Assembly: GCF_004337365.2 (NCBI RefSeq)
Contig: NZ_CP044016.1
Coordinates: 1,674,001 to 1,738,000, forward strand
Direction of reading: 5' to 3'
Source: Rhizosphaericola mali
GTDB taxonomy: Bacteria; Bacteroidota; Bacteroidia; Chitinophagales; Chitinophagaceae
Length of the DNA: 64,000 nucleotides
Part shown: positions 1 through 8,055 of the stretch, one piece after another
Position numbering within the stretch: the first letter of the stretch is position 1
Layout of the letters: each line of letters opens with the position of its first letter
The notes under the pieces: generated by a model
The model's database searches: none
Told to the model about the DNA's origin: nothing
Seen by the model: the letters and a program-made list of their open reading frames with translations, nothing else
Program-made: the position numbers and the translations under genes

Positions 1-507
1 TTTACCACCCGTAAATTCCCAATCGATAATTGCTTCGCGGTAATTATTGCTCGTTCGGATAATATCACGAACATCTATCCATGCATTTTCCAAACCATTT
101 TCTTTAAGAGTAAAACTAAAAATGGTCGAACTTAATAATTCACCCAAACAAACAATTTGATCATAATAATAATTGTATTCTCTCACGGGTTGATCATGCA
201 AAAGCCACTCAACCTCTGTAAATAAATCACGTAGTTGGGATTCACAATTTTCTTTTTCAATTTCAAGTAATTGTTTGACAATTTCTAAGTGAAAATCTTT
301 CAAATCTTGAAATAATCGAAGCGCTTCTTTTTGTCTATTTTCAAAAAAGTCCAAACTTACTTTTTCTAACGCATTCGTTGTTTTGCCGATGGCAGAGATA
401 ACAATAACCAAGTCGTCGTCAGGAGCAAACGTCTTTACAATATTCGTTGCATTTCTTAAATTCATTGCGTCTTGTACACTCGCACCACCAAATTTGAATA
501 TTTTCAT
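1..507 (-). CDS. Aspartate kinase, N-terminal part (runs off left edge)
   Basis: The minus-strand reading frame starts at ATG 507 and stays open for 169 codons to the window edge. It begins MKIFKFGGASVQDA, the Lys-Phe-Gly-Gly nucleotide-binding signature of the amino-acid kinase fold in aspartokinases, followed by an ISAIGKTTNALE segment typical of the family. Aspartokinase phosphorylates aspartate in the first step towards lysine, threonine and methionine. Only the start of the catalytic domain is visible, so it cannot be said whether this is a single enzyme or one fused to homoserine dehydrogenase. Confidence 0.85.
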   Translation of the reverse strand, partial: MKIFKFGGASVQDAMNLRNATNIVKTFAPDDDLVIVISAIGKTTNALEKVSLDFFENRQKEALRLFQDLKDFHLEIVKQLLEIEKENCESQLRDLFTEVEWLLHDQPVREYNYYYDQIVCLGELLSSTIFSFTLKENGLENAWIDVRDIIRTSNNYREAIIDWEFTGGK

Positions 508-663
508 ACCGTATTTTAAGTTTGGCAAATATACATTTTTGAAAAAAATCATTTCATTCAAATATTAAACTGCCGATTTTCTTTTTTTCTAATAAAAAAT
601 TAAAATTGAAATGAGGCAAAATATTGGCATCAAATATGCCTTTTCTTTTTTCAAATTTATTTT

Positions 664-1134
664 ATGAAACGCAGTGGTTTTCTTCTCAGCATTCTTGCAT
701 TACTTTTTGTCCTACCTAATTTCCTTTCCGCTCAAAGTTTATCAAATCGACAACTTAAAAAATATAGAAATCAAGTATTTGAAATGATTAATGATTATCG
801 CACTTCGCACGGATTGTCCGCATTGACCTTTTCTGATATTATGAATAAAACTGCGCAGACACACAGCGACAATATGGCCAATGGTTCCGTTCCATTCAGT
901 CATGAAGGATTTGATAAAAGATACGCTTATTTAAAATCCCAAATACCTGGTTTTCATGCTTGTGCTGAGAATGTCGCTTATGGTGACATGACACCTGAAG
1001 AAGCAGTTGCTGGTTGGTTAAAAAGTCCAGGACATTTAAAAAATTTAAGTAGTACCAAATATAATCAAACGGGCATCGGCGTACAGATTTCCAAAGAAGG
1101 CTATTTGTACTATACGCAAATGTTTGCCAATTGA
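664..1134 (+). CDS. Secreted CAP-domain (SCP/PR1-like) protein
   Basis: A 156-residue protein with a clear signal peptide (residues 1 to about 24, ending LSAQS) followed directly by one CAP domain. Visible CAP hallmarks are a first helix with NDYRTSHGL, the HSDNMA motif, the AENVAYGDM segment, and the GWLKSPGHLKNL motif followed by a TGIGV strand. Bacterial CAP proteins are exported and of mostly unknown substrate; the family name says little about function. It stands alone, 46 bp before an ABC ATPase gene with which it shares no obvious role. Confidence 0.85.
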   Translation: MKRSGFLLSILALLFVLPNFLSAQSLSNRQLKKYRNQVFEMINDYRTSHGLSALTFSDIMNKTAQTHSDNMANGSVPFSHEGFDKRYAYLKSQIPGFHACAENVAYGDMTPEEAVAGWLKSPGHLKNLSSTKYNQTGIGVQISKEGYLYYTQMFAN

Positions 1135-1179
1135 TAAAATCTTCGAAATAGAATAAAAATGTTTGTCTAAATTGCAGGC

Positions 1180-1941
1180 ATGGAAAAAGCAATCATTTCC
1201 GTAAAAGGATTAGAAAAAAGTTACGGACATTTCCATGCCGTAAAAGGAATCAGCTTTGATGTAATGGAAGGGGAAATTTTTGGACTTTTAGGTCCAAATG
1301 GTGCCGGAAAATCTACTACATTAGAAATAATAGAAACCCTTCGTACCAAATCTGCAGGCTCTATTACTGTAGATGGTTTTGATATCGATACACATCCAGA
1401 AGAAATAAAAAAACGCATTGGCGTACAATTGCAAAGTTCGGGTTATTATCCAGGCTTAAACTTGGTACAATTGATTCAATTATTTTCCGGATTGTACAAT
1501 CGTAAAGTAGATCCAATGCAATTATTGGATTCTGTTAATCTGCGAGACAAAGCCAAAAACAAATATAAAGAACTCAGCGGCGGTCAAAAACAACGTTTTT
1601 CTATTGCGACAACTTTAATTAATGATCCTAGAATCATTTTTTTGGACGAACCTACAACTGGTTTGGATCCGCAAGCGAGACGCAATCTTTGGGATTTGAT
1701 TTTGGATATACGCAAAAAAGGAACGACAATTATCATCACGACACATTATATGGATGAGGCTGAGATTTTATGCGATCGAGTTGCCATTGTAGATTCGGGT
1801 AATATAGTTTCTTTGGCTACACCAGATCAATTAATTGATGATCTTGTCGCTACTGGATTTGAACGTGCCAAAGATGTAAAAAAAGCCAATTTGGAAGATG
1901 TTTTTATTAATTTAACCGGAAAAGCATTAAGAGAAGCTTAA
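1180..1941 (+). CDS. ABC transporter ATP-binding protein
   Basis: A 253-residue ATPase subunit. Walker A GPNGAGKST is at residues 38-46, the signature LSGGQ at 132-136, Walker B ending LDEP near 155-158, and the switch histidine in ITTHYMDEAE near 187. The overall pattern and the C-terminal tail (LEDVFINLTGKALRE) resemble the ATPases of ABC-2 type exporters such as the drug or lipid exporters with a separate permease. No permease gene follows: the next gene, one base downstream, is a DinB-family enzyme, so the partner must be encoded elsewhere. Confidence 0.9.
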   Translation: MEKAIISVKGLEKSYGHFHAVKGISFDVMEGEIFGLLGPNGAGKSTTLEIIETLRTKSAGSITVDGFDIDTHPEEIKKRIGVQLQSSGYYPGLNLVQLIQLFSGLYNRKVDPMQLLDSVNLRDKAKNKYKELSGGQKQRFSIATTLINDPRIIFLDEPTTGLDPQARRNLWDLILDIRKKGTTIIITTHYMDEAEILCDRVAIVDSGNIVSLATPDQLIDDLVATGFERAKDVKKANLEDVFINLTGKALREA

Positions 1942-1942
1942 T

Positions 1943-2470
1943 ATGGAAACAAGTTTGCAATATCCGATCGGAAAATATGAGCCCAAACCGTATAGCGAAG
2001 CGCAAAAAAAAGAATGGATAAATGATATCAATTGGCTTCCTGCCGATATCGAAAATTCTGTTTTAAATTTGGACGAGGCACAATTGCAGACACCTTATCG
2101 TCCTGGAGGTTGGACGGTGCATCAATTGGTACATCACGTTTCTGATAGTCATTTGAATGCATTTTGTAGATTCAAAATTGGACTTACGGAAGACAATCCC
2201 AATATTCGCCCGTATGATCAGGAAAGATGGGCATTATTGAAAGATACCGAATTACAGCCAATCAATATTTCCATTACTTTGTTATTTGCTTTGCACAAAA
2301 AATGGGTAACAATTTTGGAAAATATTTCTGATGAAGAATGGAATCGCAAAGTTTTTCATCCTGAAACAAAACAAGAAATGTCACTTTGGTATTTATTAGG
2401 TTCTTACGCTTGGCATGGCAGACATCACACACAACATATATTAGGATTGAGAGAAAGAAATAATTGGTAA
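1943..2470 (+). CDS. DinB/YfiT-family metal-dependent hydrolase or thiol transferase
   Basis: A 175-residue protein of the YfiT/BstA branch of the DinB superfamily, four-helix bundles that bind a divalent metal through three histidines. Visible ligands are the HxxxH-like set in QLVHHVSDSH (around residue 65) and a C-terminal WHGRHHTQHI motif (around 157). The N-terminal YPIGKYEPKP is characteristic of the YfiT group. Members include bacillithiol transferases and putative hydrolases; the substrate here is unknown. It begins one base after the ABC ATPase stop codon, so translation is probably coupled in a run of four genes to 3606. Confidence 0.85.
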   Translation: METSLQYPIGKYEPKPYSEAQKKEWINDINWLPADIENSVLNLDEAQLQTPYRPGGWTVHQLVHHVSDSHLNAFCRFKIGLTEDNPNIRPYDQERWALLKDTELQPINISITLLFALHKKWVTILENISDEEWNRKVFHPETKQEMSLWYLLGSYAWHGRHHTQHILGLRERNNW

Positions 2471-2482
2471 AAAATTTACAAT

Positions 2483-3052
2483 ATGGAAGACAACGATTTG
2501 AAATGGAAGACTTTATCTTCTGAATATTTATTTAAAGACCAATGGTTGACCGCTAGAAAAGACCGTTGTGAAAGAAAAGATGGAAAAATAATCGATCCTT
2601 ATTATGTCATGGAATATCCAGAGTGGGTAACTGCAGTGGCAATAACAGAGGAAAATAAAGTATTGTTGGTTAAACAATATCGTCATGCTTTGGGTGAAGT
2701 GAGTATTGAGATTCCTGGCGGCTGTGTAGACGATACGGATGACAATTTCGAAGATGCCATTCGCCGTGAATTATTAGAAGAAACGGGATTTGCATTTGCT
2801 TCTGTACATTCACTTGGTCGTATTTCTGCGAATCCTTCCACAAATTCCAATTTGATGCACATGTTTGTCGCTATTGGTGGAAAGAAAATTCAAGAGCAAG
2901 ATTTGGATCCAAATGAAGAAATTGAAATATTGGAATTGACTTTTGATGAATTGATACAATTGGTGGAAGAGAAAAGAATTATACAAGCGATGCACGTAAC
3001 AACAATCATGTACGCACTCATGTATTTGGATAAAATAGAGTTCAAAAGATAG
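2483..3052 (+). CDS. NUDIX hydrolase (ADP-ribose pyrophosphatase-like)
   Basis: A 189-residue protein with a Nudix box at about residues 79-102, showing GG followed by the REL-LEETGF core that binds Mg2+ and cleaves nucleoside-diphosphate-linked substrates. The preceding strand AVAITEENKVLLVKQYRHALGE is typical of the ADP-sugar/ADP-ribose pyrophosphatase subgroup. It lies 12 bp after the DinB-family gene and 14 bp before a NadR-like kinase. Both flanking spacing and the neighbour suggest a link to NAD or nucleotide-sugar turnover, but that is inference from context. Confidence 0.85.
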   Translation: MEDNDLKWKTLSSEYLFKDQWLTARKDRCERKDGKIIDPYYVMEYPEWVTAVAITEENKVLLVKQYRHALGEVSIEIPGGCVDDTDDNFEDAIRRELLEETGFAFASVHSLGRISANPSTNSNLMHMFVAIGGKKIQEQDLDPNEEIEILELTFDELIQLVEEKRIIQAMHVTTIMYALMYLDKIEFKR

Positions 3053-3066
3053 GATCAAGATAAAAT

Positions 3067-3606
3067 ATGGCGCTAAAGAAAATCGTAATTATAGGACCTG
3101 AAAGTACGGGAAAAAGTACACTATCTGCTGACTTAGCAATACATTTTGACACTAATTGGTGTGAGGAGTATGCACGAGAATATTTAGTAAAATTTGGTAA
3201 AGAATATACAATAGAAACCTTAACCGATATAGCGAAAGGGCAAATAAAATTAGAAGAAAACGCGATAGAACAAGCCATTAAAGAAAATAAAGAGTTCGTT
3301 TTTATTGATACAGACATGTATGTAATGAAAGTCTGGAGCGAATACGTATTTGGCACTTGTGATAATTACATTTTGGAGCAAATTAATCATAGGAAATATG
3401 ATTTTTATTTGCTTGCAAATACAGATCTTCCTTGGGCTGCGGATGAATTAAGAGAATATCCTGATGAAAATCCCCGATTAGAACTATTTCAAATCTATAA
3501 AGATATTCTAATCAATCAATCCACGCCTTGGGCAGAAATAAAAGGAACAGGGGAAGAAAGAACAAAAATGGCAATTGATATTATCGAAAAATATTTCCAA
3601 AAGTAA
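3067..3606 (+). CDS. NadR-like AAA ATPase (ribosylnicotinamide kinase-type domain)
   Basis: A 179-residue P-loop protein with Walker A GPESTGKST at residues 10-18, the form found in the C-terminal kinase domain of NadR. The CEEYAREYL segment and the FIDTDMYVMKVWSEYVFG segment are also family-like. It is about the length of a single kinase domain, with no adenylyltransferase domain, so a role as a ribosylnicotinamide kinase is plausible but not shown. It is last in the 1180-3606 run and is closed by a strong hairpin that begins in its stop region. Confidence 0.8.
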   Translation: MALKKIVIIGPESTGKSTLSADLAIHFDTNWCEEYAREYLVKFGKEYTIETLTDIAKGQIKLEENAIEQAIKENKEFVFIDTDMYVMKVWSEYVFGTCDNYILEQINHRKYDFYLLANTDLPWAADELREYPDENPRLELFQIYKDILINQSTPWAEIKGTGEERTKMAIDIIEKYFQK

Positions 3607-3635
3607 AGGACTGAATTTTCAGTCCTTTACTTTTT
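3603..3635. terminator. Bidirectional terminator between kinase and OsmC genes
   Basis: A perfect 12-bp inverted repeat (gtaaaggactga at 3603-3614 with its complement at 3619-3630) has a 4-base loop and T-rich sequence after the right arm. It lies between two convergent genes and would serve both. Confidence 0.8.
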
Positions 3636-4038
3636 ATTTCCAATCAAACTCAACAGTTTGTATTAAATCAGCCGATAATGATTTTGCAACTGGGCAATGT
3701 AAGGCTGTACGTTCCAAAATTGTTTTCGTTTTTTCATCCAAATCCAAAGCTGGAAAATGAATTAAAACTTTAATTTCGGCTATACGTCTTGGTTCTGCAG
3801 CCATTATTTTGGTAATTTCTGCACTTGTACCTTTTAAATCAACTTGCAAATCTTCTGCTTTGATTCCCATAGTAGTCAACATGCAAGTACCCAAAGAGTT
3901 AGCAACCATATCTGTCGGAGAGAATCTTTCACCTTTACCATGATTGTCCACAGGCGCATCCGTTTCGATTGTCGTACCACTTTGAATATGTGTAGATTCT
4001 GTACGTAAATCGCCCGTATACAAAATTTTAGAAGTCAT
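3634..4038 (-). CDS. OsmC-family peroxiredoxin-like protein
   Basis: A 134-residue protein with the two conserved OsmC/Ohr cysteines, C52 in NSLGTCMLT and C115 in LHCPVAKSL. These cysteines reduce organic hydroperoxides in OsmC and Ohr enzymes. The DxPxxNHGKGERFSPTDMVANSLG region matches the general OsmC-like (YhfA-type) group rather than classical Ohr. It acts in the cytoplasm; the reductant and true substrate are not evident. It is a single gene converging on the NadR-like kinase. Confidence 0.85.
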   Translation of the reverse strand: MTSKILYTGDLRTESTHIQSGTTIETDAPVDNHGKGERFSPTDMVANSLGTCMLTTMGIKAEDLQVDLKGTSAEITKIMAAEPRRIAEIKVLIHFPALDLDEKTKTILERTALHCPVAKSLSADLIQTVEFDWK

Positions 4039-4121
4039 ATATAAAATTATTTATTAACAAATGTACATTTTCAATAGAGTATATCCCTTATTAAATCGGG
4101 AAATAAATACAAAAAGATATG

Positions 4122-4129
4122 TACTTTTG
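4122..4129 (+). promoter_or_regulatory. Candidate -7 box upstream of lipA
   Basis: TACTTTTG matches the Bacteroidota -7 consensus TAnnTTTG, 50 bp before the lipA start. No clear TTTG is seen at the -33 position, so this is a one-box match only. Confidence 0.35.
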
Positions 4130-4178
4130 TTCCTATTGGAATAAACCAGATTGGAAAAGTTAGAAAAAGAGGATTATA

Positions 4179-5126
4179 ATGCAAGAATTACCAATTATAA
4201 ATAATGTAAATACCAAAGAAACACGTGTAAAAAAACCAGATTGGTTAAGAGTAAAATTACCTATTGGTGAAAGTTACAAACATGTGCGAGGATTGGTCGA
4301 CACACATAAATTACATACTATTTGCGAAAGCGGTAATTGTCCTAATATGGGCGAATGTTGGGGTGCGGGCACGGCCACATTTATGATTTTGGGAAATATA
4401 TGTACCCGAAGTTGTGGTTTCTGCGCAGTAGCAACAGGTCGTCCAGACGCAGTAGATTGGGATGAACCTCAACGTGTAGCGGAAGCAATTAATTTGATGA
4501 AAGTGAAGCACGCAGTCATCACAAGCGTCGACAGAGATGAATTACAAGATGGAGGTTCGATTATTTGGTATAATACTATCAGAGCTGTAAAAACTTTGAA
4601 TCCTGATACTACTTTGGAAACTTTGATTCCAGATTTTAGAGCGCAAAGAGAAAATATCCAAAGAGTGATTGATGCTGCACCAGAAGTCGTTAGTCACAAT
4701 ATTGAAACAGTCGAAAGATTAACCAAGCAAGTACGTATTCAAGCAAAATACAGAAGAAGTTTGGACACTTTACGTATTTTGAAAGAAGGTGGCATGCGTA
4801 CCAAAAGCGGTATAATGCTTGGTTTGGGTGAAACAAAAGAGGAAGTTATTCAAACATTGAAAGATTTGGCGGCAGTGAATGTGGATGTAGTTACCATTGG
4901 ACAATATTTACAACCGACTCCAAAACATTTGGCGGTGGACAGATTTGTACATCCTGATGAATTTGCAGAATATCGCGAAATTGGTTATGAATTGGGAATT
5001 GATTATGTAGAATCAGGACCATTGGTTCGTTCTTCCTATCATAGCGAAAGACACGTTATTCCAGGTTATGGAAAAAATAAATGGCAAGAAGAAAAAGCTT
5101 TAAAAGAACAAGCTTTAGCTTCTTAA
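4179..5126 (+). CDS. lipA: Lipoyl synthase
   Basis: A 315-residue radical SAM enzyme that inserts two sulfurs into protein-bound octanoyl groups to form lipoyl cofactor. Both iron-sulfur cluster motifs are present: the LipA-specific auxiliary cluster cysteines C49, C54 and C60 in [12 protein letters not shown], and the radical SAM cysteines C75, C79 and C82 in CTRSCGFC. The C-terminal RSSY serine ligand of the auxiliary cluster is present ([11 protein letters not shown]). Length and order are full. It is a single-gene unit followed by a strong terminator. Confidence 0.97.
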   Translation: MQELPIINNVNTKETRVKKPDWLRVKLPIGESYKHVRGLVDTHKLHTICESGNCPNMGECWGAGTATFMILGNICTRSCGFCAVATGRPDAVDWDEPQRVAEAINLMKVKHAVITSVDRDELQDGGSIIWYNTIRAVKTLNPDTTLETLIPDFRAQRENIQRVIDAAPEVVSHNIETVERLTKQVRIQAKYRRSLDTLRILKEGGMRTKSGIMLGLGETKEEVIQTLKDLAAVNVDVVTIGQYLQPTPKHLAVDRFVHPDEFAEYREIGYELGIDYVESGPLVRSSYHSERHVIPGYGKNKWQEEKALKEQALAS

Positions 5127-5147
5127 TAAGAACTAAACTATATTACA

Positions 5148-5179
5148 AAATAGCATTCCCTATGGAATGCTATTTTTTT
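5148..5179 (+). terminator. Rho-independent terminator after lipA
   Basis: A 12-bp perfect stem (aaatagcattcc at 5148-5159, complement at 5164-5175) with a 4-base loop runs into a T-tract. Confidence 0.85.
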
Positions 5180-5302
5180 GTCCCATTATTTAAAATCTTT
5201 GAAATTCATAAAAACTAGGTCAAATTCTCTATAAAGTGGTGAAATACCTCACAGTAACTTTGTTCTGTTCATTGATTTGTCACATTTTTAAAATCTTTTT
5301 AT

Positions 5303-7003
5303 ATGAAACAGAATAAAAAATTTACGATTGGAGATTATTTATTGACACGTTTATTTCAAATGGGAATAACAGATTTATTTGGAGTTCCTGGTGATTATAA
5401 TTTAGCGTTTTTGGATCATGTTACAGATTTTAAAGGAATACAATGGCGAGGAAATACCAATGAGTTAAATGCAGCTTATGCGACAGATGGTTACGCTCGT
5501 GTAAAAGGATTTGGTGCATTTTTAACAACCTTTGGTGTGGGCGAACTAAGTTCGATCAATGGTGTCGCCGGTTCGTTTGCAGAGAATGTTCCTGTAATTC
5601 AAATAGTAGGAGCACCTAATACAAAAGCAGCATCCAAAGGCGAATGCAAACATCACACTTTAGGTGATGGTGATTATGCCCATTTCCATAGAATATATAA
5701 AGAGGTTACTATTGCATCCACTTATTTATCTGCAAATAATACTAAAAACGAAATTGATCGTGTTTTGGTAGCAAGTTTTATCAACAAAAAACCAGGTTAT
5801 ATAGTTCTTCCTACGGATATCGCAGCAATGCCTTGTGAGGCTCCTATGGATAATATAAAAGACCAAATCGTAGTCAATAGTGAAATTAATTCCTTGAAAG
5901 AATTCAAACAAGCAGCGAAAAAATTAATTCAAAATAATAGCCAAAACATTTCCATTTTATCCGACTATATCACAGAACGTTTCGGTTGTATTTCTTTAGT
6001 TAAATCTTTACTTGAAAAATACAATTTCCCATACGCCACAATGACCGCAGGCAAAGGTTCTTTAGGTGAAAAAAACAAGAACTATTTGGGTATTTATGCA
6101 GGCTCAGAAAGCAGCGAGCAAGTGTTGAACTATTTGGAAAATAATCAATTATTAATTTCCATTGGTTGTCAATTTTCTGATAGTTTGACGAATAATTTCT
6201 CCAATAATATAGATGCAAAATTGCATATCGACATACAAGGATTACAATCTATAGTTGCAGGTAAAAAATTTACCCAAATTCACATGAAAGATGCGCTAAG
6301 CATTCTTTCTGAAATATTTGCAGAACTACATATTGAAAAATATACATTTTCACTTAAAAATCCATTTGGTAATAATCCAATTAAAGTGGAAAGTTCTGAT
6401 TTGCTTACGCAAAAAGCACTTTGGTCTAATGCAAAAAATATAGTTAACGAAGGTGATATCGTTATATGCGAACAAGGGACCAGTTATTTCGGCATTACAG
6501 ATTATTCACTTCCGGAAAATATACAATTTATAGGACAACCAGTTTGGGGATCTATAGGCTATACATTGCCCGCAACACTTGGCGCGCAGATCGCAGCACC
6601 AAATAAAAAAGTAGTGCTATTTATAGGCGACGGTTCGGCATTAATGACCTTACAAAGTTTGAGTGAATTTATTTATCACAACATCCATCCGACTATATTT
6701 GTGTTAAATAACGACGGATATTCTGTAGAAAGAGCTATCAATGGACCGGAAGAAAAATATAATGATATTCCAAGTCTTAATTGGGGTAAATTAATGGAAG
6801 CATTCGCCAATAATAATCAAGAGAAATTGTATGTCAATGAAGTTAAAAAAATCCTTGATTTAAAATCTGTAATATATGATCTAGCAGAAGTAAATACGCT
6901 TGCATTTATAGAATTACATTTGGATAAAATAGATTATCCTCAAGGAATTATCAATATATCCAGAAGTATTAATGCAAGTAATAATGCTCCAGTAAAACAT
7001 TAA
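5303..7003 (+). CDS. Thiamine-diphosphate 2-oxoacid decarboxylase (indolepyruvate/pyruvate decarboxylase family)
   Basis: A 566-residue enzyme of the pyruvate/indolepyruvate/phenylpyruvate decarboxylase group, non-oxidatively converting 2-oxoacids to aldehydes and CO2. Visible features are the cofactor-activating glutamate E54 in NTNELNAAYA, the paired histidines in KHHTLGDGD near 120 that are diagnostic of this decarboxylase group, and the thiamine diphosphate motif beginning GDGSA near 445 and closing with LNNDGY near 472. Substrate preference cannot be read from sequence alone. The AraC-type gene 48 bp downstream on the same strand is a likely local regulator. Confidence 0.9.
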   Translation: MKQNKKFTIGDYLLTRLFQMGITDLFGVPGDYNLAFLDHVTDFKGIQWRGNTNELNAAYATDGYARVKGFGAFLTTFGVGELSSINGVAGSFAENVPVIQIVGAPNTKAASKGECKHHTLGDGDYAHFHRIYKEVTIASTYLSANNTKNEIDRVLVASFINKKPGYIVLPTDIAAMPCEAPMDNIKDQIVVNSEINSLKEFKQAAKKLIQNNSQNISILSDYITERFGCISLVKSLLEKYNFPYATMTAGKGSLGEKNKNYLGIYAGSESSEQVLNYLENNQLLISIGCQFSDSLTNNFSNNIDAKLHIDIQGLQSIVAGKKFTQIHMKDALSILSEIFAELHIEKYTFSLKNPFGNNPIKVESSDLLTQKALWSNAKNIVNEGDIVICEQGTSYFGITDYSLPENIQFIGQPVWGSIGYTLPATLGAQIAAPNKKVVLFIGDGSALMTLQSLSEFIYHNIHPTIFVLNNDGYSVERAINGPEEKYNDIPSLNWGKLMEAFANNNQEKLYVNEVKKILDLKSVIYDLAEVNTLAFIELHLDKIDYPQGIINISRSINASNNAPVKH

Positions 7004-7015
7004 ACAATCGCTTTA

Positions 7016-7023
7016 TAATTTTG
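7016..7023 (+). promoter_or_regulatory. Candidate -7 box for the AraC gene
   Basis: TAATTTTG matches TAnnTTTG and lies 28 bp before the GTG start of the AraC-family gene. The -33 element is not clear, so transcription from the upstream gene is also possible. Confidence 0.35.
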
Positions 7024-7051
7024 TTACACTATAAAAAATAGTTTGTAATTA

Positions 7052-8002
7052 GTGACAAAAACTCAAGATAAAATTCCAAAAGAAAAAACCATAAGTGTCT
7101 TACATGACGTACCAGATTTCGTACCGATTGGAGACACTTATGGCGATTGGATATTTCGAATATTTGATAGAAGTCAGACCACTTGTAAAAATTACCTTTC
7201 ACCCAATAGACGCGATTTTTACTTAATAATTTACCTCAATCAAGGAGAAGGAATATTTTCCAATGGATTGAAAATGTATCATATAAATAAACCCACGCTC
7301 CTATTTATCCAACCTTCTGATATAATTTCTTGGAAAAATCATCTTTCCAATAAGGATAGTGGTTATTTCTGTATGTTGAAAAAGGAATTTATCGATATGA
7401 ATCCTTCCCTCAAATTATTATTGGAAAAATATGGCGTCTATCTTCCCAAAGGCAAAAGTGTAATTGATCTAGAAAGAATTCATTTGGAAAAATTTGATGC
7501 TATTTTTCAACGAATGATGCAAGATTTTGAAGAAAATGGTCCAGATATGCATTGGGCATTGGGTGCATCTATTCAACTATTGTTAATTGAGGCAGAAAAA
7601 ATTGGTAATTTTTTACAACCAGTAAAAGTTGATTCAAACTATAAATTGGTACACACCTTTTTCGAACAACTGGAAAGTGAAATACATAAAATTGATACTG
7701 GAGAAAATACTTCTAGTCTCAACGCTTCCGATTTTGCTTATAAACTCGGTGTGCATCCCAATTATTTGAATGAATTACTAAAAAAGTATACAGGAAATAA
7801 TGTTAGTAGTTTGATTAAAAATAGAGTATTAGAAGAGGCAAAAGCACTTTTACTATTTACAGATAAAACACTTTGGGATATAAGTGAACTATTAGGCTTT
7901 TCAGATCAATCAAATTTTAGTTATTTTTTCAAACAAAAGACGGGCGAATCACCCAAAAAATTTAGAGAAAATTCTATTATGACAGAACATTTTAGTTTCT
8001 AA
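7052..8002 (+). CDS. AraC-family transcriptional regulator
   Basis: A 316-residue regulator with a variable N-terminal cupin-like ligand domain (about 40-160) and a C-terminal double HTH (about 215-310). The HTH shows the usual AraC elements: SASDFAYKLGVHPNYLNELLKKYTG and, in the second half, ISELLGFSDQSNFSYFFKQKTGESPKKFR. The start is GTG at 7052; no ATG gives a better-placed start. It sits directly after the 2-oxoacid decarboxylase gene and may control it, by context only. Confidence 0.88.
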   Translation: MTKTQDKIPKEKTISVLHDVPDFVPIGDTYGDWIFRIFDRSQTTCKNYLSPNRRDFYLIIYLNQGEGIFSNGLKMYHINKPTLLFIQPSDIISWKNHLSNKDSGYFCMLKKEFIDMNPSLKLLLEKYGVYLPKGKSVIDLERIHLEKFDAIFQRMMQDFEENGPDMHWALGASIQLLLIEAEKIGNFLQPVKVDSNYKLVHTFFEQLESEIHKIDTGENTSSLNASDFAYKLGVHPNYLNELLKKYTGNNVSSLIKNRVLEEAKALLLFTDKTLWDISELLGFSDQSNFSYFFKQKTGESPKKFRENSIMTEHFSF

Positions 8003-8004
8003 AA

Positions 8005-8042
8005 AATAAGACCTTCGAATTTCGAAGGTCTTATTTTTTTTA
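8005..8042. terminator. Strong terminator between AraC and M1 peptidase genes
   Basis: A 15-bp perfect inverted repeat (aataagaccttcgaa at 8005-8019, complement at 8021-8035) is followed by eight or more T residues. It separates convergent genes. Confidence 0.85.
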
Positions 8043-8055
8043 CCTAGTAATAATA

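Noticed and set aside
383-568. 61-codon plus-strand frame within the aspartate kinase region
   Set aside because: It is antisense to a well-supported kinase N-terminus and has no features of its own.
5221-5262. Possible promoter (TAACTTTG) and a small dyad gtga-N6-tcac before the decarboxylase
   Set aside because: The -7 box fits but no -33 TTTG is found at the right distance, and the dyad arms are only four bases, too short to claim an operator.
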